Positions 63,901 to 64,000 of a stretch of DNA of 64,000 nucleotides are shown here, one piece after another (within the stretch, counting starts at the first letter, position 1; every line of letters begins with the position of its first letter). Origin of the DNA: Lentzea albidocapillata. Its GTDB lineage: Bacteria > Actinomycetota > Actinomycetes > Mycobacteriales > Pseudonocardiaceae. A program made the position numbers and the translations under genes. The notes beneath the pieces were generated by a model, which was not told the DNA's origin, searched no databases, and was given only the letters and a program-made list of their open reading frames with translations. The stretch covers positions 186,001 through 250,000 of the forward strand of contig NZ_JOEA01000005.1 of the NCBI RefSeq assembly GCF_000719115.1, written 5' to 3'.

Positions 63901-64000
63901 GCCGAGAACAGCGGCTGGACCAACGCCCGTGACCTGCTCGGACACCTGATCGCGACGCAGCAGAGCGTCAACGTCCGGATCCACCAGGAAGGCCACGAGC
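36964..64000 (+). CDS. Giant modular T7SS-associated protein (>9,012 aa, 3' end outside window)
   Basis: One frame opens at the ATG at 36964 (GGAG upstream) and stays open to the window end. Residues 40-139 form a T7SS-type helical head (NFSGNALGPIGLFAVPALNA). Residues 146-1009 are Gly/Pro/Thr-rich repeats. About 1020-1380 resemble a phosphoribosyltransferase-like fold (YVGLGRSPAAVVAAL; DVLLIDYTQGGLS). Metallopeptidase-like domains have HExxHxxGxxD at 1712, 4938 and 8280. Beta-rich arrays cover 2890-4436 and 6024-7569, each followed by a coiled coil. Glycosyltransferase-like domains have D-x-D at 5264 and 8563. Possible OTU-like regions occur near 1840-2060, 5760-5940 and 8890 to the end. Its EspG/PPE neighbours suggest type VII export. 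No Sec or Tat signal is seen. I infer a giant secreted effector or surface protein; the function is unproven. Confidence 0.85.
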   Translation, partial: MAKGNVTPSPSPSPGSNPPPSAPPTSGTGGGGPTGNSGYSMSDSSMQGLQGKAGDLGSRLSSISSGLRGLNFSGNALGPIGLFAVPALNASNDNAVSQADRGAKAFTDVQTNLKATHQTSTQVDQTNQTNIKSIDPTTDAKNVRGAGNATSGVQGPGGGATAAAPNVKGGGNATSGVRGPGGGPTAAAPNIKGGGSNATSGVKGPGGAAVGAAPNIKGGGSNATSGVNTAGGPAAGAAPNIKGGGGNATSGVNTPGGPVAGAAPNLKGGGSNTTSGVKGPGGAAVGAAPNIKGGGGNATSGVNTSGGPAAGAPPTTRGGGGATPGGVKGPAPFTPTAPGYTGPGNPGGKGGGATPGVKSPAAFTPTAPGYTGPGNPGGKGGATPGATPGGVGATPPGGKGTTPGGGAKGPAPFTPTAPGYNGPGNPGNTAGTKPATTAPGPQNAVTPPSRGGATPGGMAPGMAPPMGGAAPGATGGERGGSKFNPAGGGAKGVFDAPKPPTPDSTITKAPPATSPSTPPPAPKPSPTMPPAGGATPGTPGGTTPGGTTPGGATPPGSTPGSGAPKPGGVPGVPGTPAATTPGAQSAVTSTPPQSAGPRGGAVAPGMTPPASAAPGMAPPMAPGATPGATGGERGGSKFSPAGGGAKGVFDAPKPPTPDSTITKAPPATSPSTPPPAPKPTPLTPPPAATAPPAATAPPTTTPNTAPPAQSRPGTPPVSTPPPAANVPPPAQSRPAPAAPPVSSPAPTTNAPSPRADTTPSAQPPRTDAPPAQTRPAPPASTPPVNTPSPTPNTNTPSANIPPANTPSPRPDTTPSAQPPRTDAPPAQTRPAPPVSTPPVNTPSPTPNTNTPSANPTTNAPSANVPPANTSSPRTDTTPSTQPPRTDAPPAQTRPAPPVSTPPASTPPVNTPPPNAATPPAAVPSPRPEANVPPANTPKPETNAPPVQPKPTPDTTTPPPAQTRPAPAPPTGAAPNPNATPEVVVAPVVTPAPRPASPNNQGQRSGNNPSNDTDSDTDSVYEDAVEFQTVEQRVDSYRAEDPKKDSGYWPDANGELKYGPNKPSEFVSIRVDGNTTVGLTPYMTKQWLADNGVTVPPGTTVETAIHPLLYNGELGGGNRKPEVYDVNNAADFHSEMMGVAAEQNIQEQQHVLNAVNDLATDITTKYPPEQFNYVGLGRSPAAVVAALQNQGHDAVSIPLSNFRPLPSDPNSILAPAYIGPDGKPRTEPLTDQQQDMLDQHFGEFLGDLPPGKDVLLIDYTQGGLSLVSAQSQLQQHMANNGSDAHVQAFAIHEATNRNDINNTINAAAQPGSRLQGLYEQYLDGTGRADARQDFRDSIETHEIPFRHPLGDAFRNEAFDDFAEHGSYKILDQNPDTFQQDRPHKDHDTEPGVTPAWDVLKDAVAENNPQPKPDTADNGNDKGNDDGPDPGNGKDNAKDGDAKNDTRSAPPSPGNADTDVKPDTDTNTAADNNAPSQNNPGDNRPTPTRDAPATPPASAPPAPPAPPAPPVPASNLNPDGTRKDVPKVGAPPAMTPPTPESHKGKEVLTDQSWRHDPAKTAEWSNPSNPADRSTWADRRNDTDVRTVDVTVHDVRTESTPSNIKSYQGLINYDLRRIETSPGNFVQEYTVKVHIDPAANMTPEAVAQVKENAANGVNSMLNQGHRLPSGDQFHLNLEFTDNKADAHTSIKVDDKTTNPDQTHWGTGTSPEVLAHETLHYLGIPDEYKDSTRVFQQHDTNSGVHQNDGGMMGDDVHLDDPGIRPRHLWLIESTANSQVAVPDTTIDPAGPATVPPPADWTPKSTPDSSPTPSTDSSTSNPATDTRPAPMPGAFPGDVDADVRPNQTHLPNLDKVGLVESVLRSAAFQNVPVANASPLVGAGDVQSTVDSVLDDVRQNPQNHDHPGLTPNGLSSWVASQVDPDTLAKFHPDLEPNVPGLTGDAKVDQWRANLANDLANGTSKRWDVVSTDGMKPGDADVVSHVTQQVKENGAMPTSADLVTKGLQTPAWADSQVGAHLPDTIAQSLGVQVVVDNNGVQTVHGPDGAPQVQVSSQNGTFGALGAPTPQEVRAGMEAWLGGKSSAEVNQTIGDLYKGRQDEGLYNAAQQTQLIKRAAAHPGGPQVFMKDLLDQQAKLENRIDDSKSKSTWKPEALQTKQERQNQAQIQQDIARDTDLLDNVTKQIDSIRDAGPRVGLTHAVDNFVAGPNADKLANVRPRALAQLDTHLTQEIAAAEKAGFDTTELKALHERVLNEPDASAAMAQITRHGVDGLTAQVDKANGLLQEFREAKEDYTGFNGFMNRWFGDGLSYSSAEVDAKIAEAEAVVRQSEHQLSFATNPEYSNRVDKALLMHEVVERLDRLQETNRENAARTAEREAARQAQAQEVREAQERAQTQARQEHAAFKASLFGKSSAELNELKTQYQGNPDRTFEIDQMSRNQEAAQKQGGIGQHLHDLQGDIKNTRDQINDLKNITDALPEAFKTELMRTDQAQRQAEQQNLKLHEMELNNELNRLQFDRNDALTTYALNLPADPDAPGWQSVTPKDVADLESHVEGLINDARATGQPTPDLDRLAGTLRDLRIDDQSGPIQPYDPAAGQNDAPSVHTDDSASVQSGNDVQDRTTAEENQQGQPAPAAEPRPRPQPFMQDPSARPAVADVDLVVPGGFGPLVEGSPQRSFEASLYGLDSAALREMLQDPAYRGNPERAAAIQSQIDTNYRSIGGPEVYDRQTQSARDGLARAEDADNRWKAADLVPDALKTQDMLDEKAVRQDQANREIERAQNRVDQFTNNRDAALTAYALQQPADPNSYGWRQFSDADIAAVQTHLDQQIQDAQAGGHNTGHLEALRDFTQEVQEARQNADADADTRPAPPAPDTDTRSAPDSDTEVETRPAPPRPTPNPVIPMTTVAPQPVGQVPGTNLPSFFQDNKALGSITPTEVRGADAVVAEIGGLKPDDQARIKNALENDFETFLDGGRNFQVKIGNAWFEANIRAEMHADAATDVKTTADTKVDKNYQAATSTTTTNTIATSNDVGGSATAGVPMGPYGSAGGKAALATPAVSQSNTNSTTEQRAIKGSDDGSKKVTVPVSYEITLTDASGNPKQFATLSTGPDVTLQIPADLSTIVDSGKTSDMTPPADAQWGTKIENAVPEAVVVKDSGKAFTDVAAGLHPSITKIGSPGREVLQNFLSPTSIRNNLPSMLGGFVTSPDLMSPHAGKGGAVQMSATLKDAKLVGTAAEAGLDLKDTSAWGSSVSATTKTGFDATAGFGGNIGVPGQVGGTVGATATYSARTAEGVNAGSSSSHKTGIGVKSETGLYEVTAEVEVRTPAGDSVKMEVTTHMRMGLNEAGAVGLPTPDGTRNSITDPATAGALFLPPYVADTIAAGNAKVGEFTPANKVQGQVEGALRELPGFDKFLPKWNNPDANPRSSKGQGFADVAEQLANQRKIAATLSPAALKANMDSLLGPGVQVQLKNSGKTTNTYVNVTVKAKVSNPKHLGQADAHAVSDSTTTGPKLDASTSTTKGWTGGVQGRVNIPVKTGVAALTPMPQAGVSYNHSWTDKTSAGPAVSSTSSNPGSPDAQVFQQDVEFEVEITTFTRPRTWVRTIVPGAPGFHSPEVTTVAKTGAGLDKIDGKVNLWVSDGSTLKNDPGDGFKPGDPLATSLENSPTVKDLLSPKEARPKSPEFLNVEAVANTTALRDEAIDALNRAAGGDSALTTPGTASRAQIDKMFAPENIKANLQRLIETGVQEQGLKYDRRVTDRSGAIGMSVKLGDAKLVSISDTTGADNSVSGGYKAGESSTTSRSVDLTAGINVPVRPNVTPPPAGTPSNPSGSGGAAVTGKITPWSDSKTTSNEIGGTVDRGRTTPGDARTVLVQIDAEFTIVGESRAGNFLHGGTPHAEGVKVDMPKSVFVRVSEDVAREMGVLPKVESTVPKPDFPTMAPPSTVATNEPGALGLSNVESVPDLSGVVNNLTAELSAKTKRFGSDALIPDSVLKDSMSNLQRIVDLNSPASVKAMIDSALDGGVPLLVHQPGTFGKDSYQVTLRAKAGTPRFDQVVNDGVDMSHNAGGSRKESDGTGRGTGWGAGVRAPGLASPGSANPNVSGTAGVSAGANIGGSTSSSVTTSTSEAFSHTRTASGPAAQYTVPVEFELVVEKGSKEIAKAESGPQEMKVRTHADNQKVAGGADTQPYMSAASKRSSEFGTPEATFAFQQDTRASQLPATASVENLRGAKDLRDAAVKAMTEAGAGKGLTGKGTGSLNSLFSTLSPENLQPHLPSMLSGPLDVPGLKEAALTFGQDADVKVYAKLVNPRLGSLSDDVKIENPLATKTTETSSEAKVSETADVSVGLAQGSAAVKQGAPTDTVNFGTGGVELRHAGEDSSAVSGGPSQAEGGNVKPKDASRTGLVQFDVEYRVVATIGGKTGVVDLTVPGSAGVRMPAAEVETMLNQQLSDSLKDAQTDVKKAADDWRTAEQDVEKARHDAQDAINEAAAVLARTDRPLGDAATALNTAIDAHLDAEAKVTPVQTAFDTTIRDAGQTRATIKDLNAQVVSLSQDAQVAGNAVSDARANGAPQAEIDRLTQEADAAHTALTDAQQQVADVSAELDAQRQAATDARAELQAQQQVAAEADAARTAAEDARQKLVDEQTAAEQAIKDAETRLDAARREADAKQKLWWDAKAKVDTEVTSFNTTANTPPPVPPTSTTTASTTTPDAGRTPPPSLPQPESAAETSRSGAETSSPRPAPANGDAKTDAPPKKVRGGGAPPAMTPPTPESHRGKDVLTDESWRHDPAKTADWFAPSKPADPSTWADRRAGANVKTVDVVVHDVRTDSTPSKLKSYQGLINYDLRRIETSPGNFVQEYTVKVHLDSAADPDVVAQVRENAANGVDSLLNQGFRLPSGDQFHLNLEFTDNRADAHTSIKVDPANPNVDQTHWKPGTSPEVLAHETLHYLGIPDEYSDKSRVFQQHDTSSGVHKDDGGMMGADVHGKEPGLRPRHLWLVERTANSQVMVPDTRLDSHGPAITPPSTTPDSTPDGDTRPVVPKRDRSPESDSGTPVDDRITKKKPAADAWTNTEAGPSNTGSAMDVDSDDRSDSGLDNLAAELDKLSLGEVDFAYNPAFAKLANGVEVELPTRENYLGNLKKSVEEGRRPSFVVNMIVSHSALNDPKADINQVIDAITKDAGPLGKDMVFVIGVNGPTGADAKIGTEIAKANDHVANRKEPIALVPLPPFAPKDGFPFGRMRNGTMHSPATKFAIGAMNGKGTHPYISFQDFDTGSRLVSGNQKDVFNHVAESMSTEVGPIRPLLYSGGYRVGDPAKLVTDTQARIDAERASIKNDTTLTAKQRTDALAELKVAQDYLAKPEFAEKFQQAMSDDMDARSRQKDSAPLLPYSPEPNLFMDAAVAVVDPDVKFSDGGNEFGDLSDSINEFAGKELVDLHENELPAPPKPSESLAEAKAKLESDIAAEGRAPNPAETVTLQRFQAAIDKAEADVAQLRSEVEATYRAQRPDLPQATIDSAVEAVVNGSLAKNTIESAIDVDMQTNRNPYRGENFTSDFVKGAVGTDLSRLALGFAKTEGKQWPQSHVALTSVTNRAYGGLPDADGKVDNKADRAAKADVSGAKIRDGYGDKKPRASGAPNPGNKPHSQREAQQVTQHEYSYDPQTGVRTETSRSGGWQPSQLDALHLGWEDKNTLGGAISAPIPGHGHMGVDPQVDPTTVYPEKPVAEKPAKGEKAPAKKPRTEADVQHIVPGNKQQKMATMLNLAMSANTSNVTRTFGTLEHGILPIAGDPRPDGLFNAVHDALTSQAPPPAAGSSKKGKAKAAPAIKTATELRAGAVQKASISSPAITKEIARFRQEHGLDNGHLVTALVEPGPPPPVTALVEPGPPPVTDPAADPFALAYPADVAKLAKAEELAAKLLATEIGRPLKIHGPGGSVTVEPFFEPRPEINSRSSEADVRKANAWRKPVFPAPLEIDARLQDNGRSAFTRHAPANQPLDDSMDTRPAPPPPVQETSTQDAPAWTAPEAETRPAPPTPNPVIPMTTIAPQPVGQVMPGTQALPGFFQDNRALGTIAPTDVRGAENVTNAIENLKPQDAARIQQAINGDFESFLDKGRNFQVKIGNNWYEANIRATMQAQTDIAPQAAPGVKVDATAQSGNSSSATHTVATANDIGASATASGGVGAYGSLGGKAQFATPAQSQSMSSSLTDQRIIRAGEGSTQATVNVSYDITLTNAGGGLRPVATVDTDTSVTLQIPNDLAVITNSGNTSAAVTPADGRWGTKLEHPAPEAVSVDNPAKAFADVARKLHPSIVKVGSPGREALQNFLSPTEIRNNLGAMLGGAYVTSPDLISPHAGKGAAVQMKATLQSAQLVGTLGTGQLRLHETSAHSSGVSSTTKSGGDVTAGVGFNTGLPNVVGGQAGVTAGYSARKAENVNAGINTAHRSGIQLKGDTGLYKVTAEVEVRTPSGENVKIPVTTYLRVGLPEAGQMGLPTPDGTRHSIVDDSNKGTKFPPPYMGDAIAAGNAKVGEFEVAAEVQTQVEDALRDIPGMARFLPSWNDPAANPRSSKGKAFSDVAEQLANQRRLTSQLSPAALRTNMDSLMGPGVQVQLKSSSKTTNTYVNVTVKAKVSDPKHLGQADARNVRDASSTGPKLDSATSTTKGWSGGVEGKVVIPGETKLVKLTPTPQAGVKYNHAWTDRTSAGPTVNSTSLTVGSPNAQVFRGDVEFEVEITTFTRPRAWVRRVVPGAPGFHSPEQSTVAKTGDGTTGLKPIKGEVNLWVSDSSTLDSDPGKGFEPGTPERRPLKDAPTVKQLLSTGPKEKAPDFLHVEAVVNTTALRDQAIDALNRAAGGDSALTVPGTASRAQIDKMFSPENIKANLRTLTETGIQEQGLKYDRRVTDRTGAIGVKFGLSNPKIVSISDNTATENASTGGYKAGQSSSTNRSVDVTGGVNVPIKPNATPPPAGEPTPASGAGGVAVAGKLTPWSDSKSSGKEVGGSHDRNYVTPAGGRTVLVQLDAEVTVVGESRAANFIAGSTPKAEGATVNLPKSVFVRVTEDVARDMGLLPDVQPTVPKPDFPKMAPPATVAKGEPSALGLSTVESVPDLTAVVADLSEKVNAKTAKRFGAPLLPDSVLNDSMSNLQRLVDFSSPASVKAMIDSALDGGVPLLVHQPGTFGKDSFQVTLRAKADTPQFQDVVNDGVEMESTIAGSHRVTDGQGRGTGWGIGLKAPGLASPGSANPNVSGTAGVLAAANVGQSKSSSVSTSTTDQFASFRAGSGPAARYTVPIEFELVVEKGDKLVASAPSGPQEMTVRLHADNQKVDGSAAPQPYTKDQNARPADQGTPQAASGWQQEGSPSALPPGSSVENLRGAQDLRAATIDALKAAGANKGLTGKGTGALNSLLATLSPENLQPHLPGMLSGPLSVPGLHEAALTFGQDADVKVYAKLVAPTLGSLSDGVALENPTSQVTATSTDSKVTESGDVSVGLATGGAGIKQNTDPKDNVTFATSGVELRHAGEDSTANSGGQTDNKVNNLKPKATTGLVQFGVEYRVVATIGGRTAVVDLSVPNSAAVRMPASDAQTLLGKDFSPELATAQTEVKTAADAWRTAEVAVDTVRHEAQQVINTSATVLARADSAFTPVQIDYNNAIQTHLDEQAKLPELETNAETARLEAQRTLDAISELSPKVGGFAALAMTAQFEVDDAKSDVEAKAKTLRTLEDQLAAAPGNAALQAQADAARLAHTDAQTTLRTAEGAFTGARASMQDAQHRLDAANDAIDGLRAEAAARRADLVAQQQVVAQAEAGRIAAQARHDQAAAQLAADHAAQRALVTAAETRLNDARTTADGRQQEWWDKKAVVDRKIAEYNTPPDTTTTSSIPPPPPAPETSSSTEASTSRDAETRPAPQPPSTEASTSGTQAPAGVPDVVVESHLKALTADAMTNASPLARQVESALRSNPGQSEAGIDLLRASVVLDTRTDDIATMIQRHGAEPVARAFTREFGRPIIETAQIAQFGDLSTPQSRAAFDGWAHRMWETVGNTPSYTSNPDKLAADVFNHDQGYNHGTNFAQETAFTDLVGAPSPADAEIIPSGANVSPEAFTDHRSEIDDDPAPSAPPMDAPTSTVPPADPSPSHSTETSAAWFDPQHPVSSQAIADVRATTPATSWVRGEDGGVLDSTKVGPHGIAMKAWRGPIAYDNRVLDVDGVPVRDFTVRLHLNNGDADVQDRTRAGVEELYNQGYRLPGGEQFHVTVEFTNDPADAHATIDVTNDPDGRANQLTWPAHTDSRRLAHEVGHFLGLRDEYLETGDVKPIFQHEDGRGRVVNDNSPMTQGIDAADARLKPRHLQLVSDRMAALQTHNPPQPAVEERSELPPPNMPKRGNEHLPIDPAGDAVKRAREDLADLSIEDDDAEMTEQEAAPFNENGVHNAAYENLAQGHPLTQITAENYLQRTQESIDANEKPSFVVSMIVEASKLDQLDNVINGVMAGSQDMDGRVAFVLGVNGATQAEIDASIAGATPSVNGRTEPVALVSVPHGPKGFKFGETRNATLDSDAHVFAVTALAATGTHPYVAVMDFDAGDRTTRQGGHVFDHVTRLIDGTVGDDAVDPSRPLMIGGGYRVAVTPEQLHAAVLTRIGDDSKTTDAQKETLRAKLAEPDFHERFVQVIDADMHARRTQQGIHPLLPYTPEPNLFVDGLVPLAEPKVRFGEGQAEFGQLGQSLNRFYAAELAKLHTPADAADMDAATERAKVDVQNNRHPVRGQAFTTDFVAGDTGTDLSRIAYGLIKDGKLPQSHTALPNVSERFLDGKSSKAGTKFADERERLATGAHAVVEPFLPPADGQTTNTWNPPAKMKTQLGAPQKNRMNPAVSAPMPAPFEQVQAGIQKDQKVVAAHGLVASDHVSTARRQLRFLNEDLLVRQPTPPVTANGLYAVVGQARGVDPVTLRRQVVGLAAGHRAVTKAVADYSVGRPMHQGHLYGALVENQNWHMHADAAENSGWTNARDLLGHLIATQQSVNVRIHQEGHE
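37399..37935 (+). repeat. Gly-rich repeats GGGNATSGV
   Basis: About eight imperfect copies of a ~22-residue unit, of the type AAPNIKGGGSNATSGV followed by a PGG block, encoded by similar DNA. Typical of a flexible secreted linker. Confidence 0.8.
38377..38535 (+). repeat. 159-bp direct repeat, copy 1
   Basis: Encodes GATGGERGGSKFNPAGGGAK and on to APKP. It is nearly identical in DNA to 38842-39000 and lies in the same frame, 465 bases apart. Confidence 0.85.
38842..39000 (+). repeat. 159-bp direct repeat, copy 2
   Basis: Same length and frame as copy 1, with only a few base changes (for example SKFS instead of SKFN), so the duplication is recent or the copies are kept similar by gene conversion. 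Confidence 0.85.
39238..39670 (+). repeat. Pro/Thr repeats with AQTRPAP motif
   Basis: Three copies of a unit including QPPRTDAPPAQTRPAPP, plus PSANVPPANTPSP variants. Low-complexity, probably extended and flexible. Confidence 0.75.
40021..41100 (+). other. PRTase-like domain of the giant protein
   Basis: Residues about 1020-1380. The motif DVLLIDYTQGGLSLV has the hydrophobic-strand, Asp and Gly-Gly-Ser pattern of a PRPP loop, and YVGLGRSPAAVVAAL resembles the preceding phosphoribosyltransferase strand-loop-helix. The usual second acidic residue of the loop is Tyr here, so activity is doubtful. Confidence 0.4.
41530..42290 (+). other. Metallopeptidase-like domain 1
   Basis: Residues about 1523-1776. 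His1712, Glu1713, His1716, Gly1719 and Asp1722 form HExxHxxGxxD in VLAHETLHYLGIPDEY. The fold before it has strands SYQGLINYDLRRIE and FHLNLEFTDN. No glycosyltransferase-like domain follows this copy; a long helical region does. Confidence 0.75.
45635..50270 (+). repeat. Beta-rich array A: five ~260-280-residue repeats
   Basis: Each repeat begins with a helix of the type xLSPxxLxxNLxxML. The helix motifs start at 46510, 47296, 48133, 48967 and 49741 (spacing 786, 837, 834 and 774 bases). Each is followed by beta strands with a common VxFEVExxT-type segment (VTAEVEVRTP, VEFEVEITTF, VQFDVEYRVV). The array opens with TPNPVIPMTTVAPQPVGQVP. Confidence 0.85.
50275..50990 (+). other. Coiled coil A of the giant protein
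   Basis: About 240 residues of Ala/Asp/Gln/Glu-rich helix with heptad character (AAEADAARTAAEDARQKLVD). It separates array A from metallopeptidase-like domain 2. Confidence 0.7.
51230..51990 (+). other. Metallopeptidase-like domain 2
   Basis: Closely similar to domain 1 along its full length (segments SYQGLINYDLRRIETSPGNF and AHETLHYLGIPDEYSD). Ligands are His4938, Glu4939 and His4942, with Asp4948. It lies 9,678 bases after domain 1. Confidence 0.8.
52290..53250 (+). other. Glycosyltransferase-like domain, copy 1
   Basis: Begins PSFVVNMIVSHSALNDP, a Rossmann-like strand and helix. It is followed by GKDMVFVIGVNGP, the FGRMRNGTMHSP segment with conserved Arg-Asn, and ISFQDFDTGSR with Asp5264-x-Asp5266 as the metal-nucleotide-sugar motif of GT-A enzymes. 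Confidence 0.55.
55033..59670 (+). repeat. Beta-rich array B: five ~260-280-residue repeats
   Basis: Parallel to array A, 9,403 bases later. The helix motifs start at 55915, 56704, 57547, 58381 and 59155 (spacing 789, 843, 834 and 774). Repeat n of B matches repeat n of A better than its neighbours, so the whole array was duplicated as a block after the five-fold internal duplication. Confidence 0.85.
59680..60525 (+). other. Coiled coil B of the giant protein
   Basis: About 280 helical residues (ARADLVAQQ-type register), corresponding to coiled coil A but with lower identity than the arrays. Confidence 0.65.
61350..62000 (+). other. Metallopeptidase-like domain 3
   Basis: A diverged copy with RLAHEVGHFLGLRDEYLE: His8280, Glu8281, His8284, Gly8287 and Asp8290. 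It lies 10,026 bases after domain 2. This copy is closest to the classical metzincin spacing. Confidence 0.75.
62260..63140 (+). other. Glycosyltransferase-like domain, copy 2
   Basis: Begins PSFVVSMIVEASKLDQ. It contains FGETRNATLDSDAHVF and VAVMDFDAGDR with Asp8563-x-Asp8565, matching copy 1 motif by motif, and then the shared LPYTPEPNLFVDGL block. Confidence 0.55.

Noticed and set aside
60559..63996. Antisense open frame of 1,145 codons
   Set aside because: Same cause as above; its composition mirrors the sense repeats and no family is recognisable.
1..64000. tRNA, rRNA, CRISPR array or riboswitch
   Set aside because: No cloverleaf with a GTTCRANNC-type T-loop, no regular short repeat-spacer array and no known riboswitch core was recognised.
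36964..64000. Giant frame as an NRPS or PKS megasynthase
   Set aside because: No adenylation, condensation, ketosynthase or carrier-protein motifs occur; the repeats are beta-rich and peptidase-like instead.

Overview
The window is high-GC DNA with the gene habits of a filamentous actinomycete, most likely of the Pseudonocardiales (Lentzea/Saccharothrix/Amycolatopsis type). The support is an SsgA-family sporulation protein, an MSMEG_6728-type protein, a Scr1-type XRE/DUF5753 regulator, a geranyl-diphosphate methyltransferase/2-methylisoborneol-synthase-type pair, leaderless GTG/ATG starts close behind TANNNT boxes, and EspG/PPE-like type VII (ESX) genes. The genus is inferred from these genes and not proven.

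Left part (1-30.2 kb), ordinary chromosome. There is a stress-protein cluster and a TM-helix (mechanosensitive-channel-like) protein at 1-2.5 kb. A Tat-exported toroid-type protein follows, then an IS200/IS605 element with tnpB, a tnpA remnant and a candidate omega-RNA (4.6-6.1 kb). Next is a LacI-controlled, translationally coupled sugar-type ABC uptake operon: regulator, FAD oxidoreductase, binding protein, two permeases and an esterase, with no ATPase gene (6.2-12.7 kb). Then come the 2-MIB-type terpene pair (12.6-14.6 kb), a one-domain voltage-gated cation channel, a pirin, an SsgA-like protein, an XRE regulator and a GH6 cellulase. A glycerol regulon follows: glpF-glpK-glpD plus a small gene, divergent from an IclR regulator and a second glpK (19.3-26.1 kb). 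The stretch ends with an aminopeptidase P, a divergent LysR regulator and an MFS exporter.

Right part (30.2-64 kb), a type VII secretion accessory and substrate island. It holds two EspG-type chaperone genes, a small helical protein, a PPE-like protein with a Gly-rich tail, a YbaB-like protein and a WXG-like membrane protein with a repetitive tail. It ends with one giant reading frame that starts at 36964 and is still open at 64000 (9,012 codons without a stop). No ESX core gene (EccB/C/D/E, MycP) is in the window.

The giant protein is the standout. A T7SS-type helical N-terminus is followed by about 870 residues of Gly/Pro/Thr-rich repeats and a PRTase-like region. After that come three super-modules of roughly 9.4-10 kb, each carrying an HExxHxxGxxD metallopeptidase-like domain. 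The later two add a glycosyltransferase-like domain with a D-x-D motif and a possible OTU-like region without the usual Cys. Between the metallopeptidase copies lie two 4.6-kb beta-rich arrays, each made of five ~260-280-residue repeats, and each followed by a long coiled coil. The two promoters of the island share a Crp-type dyad and promoter boxes at conserved spacing, so espG1 and the giant-gene operon are probably co-regulated. I read this as a T7SS-linked giant modular surface protein or toxin; its function is not known from sequence alone.
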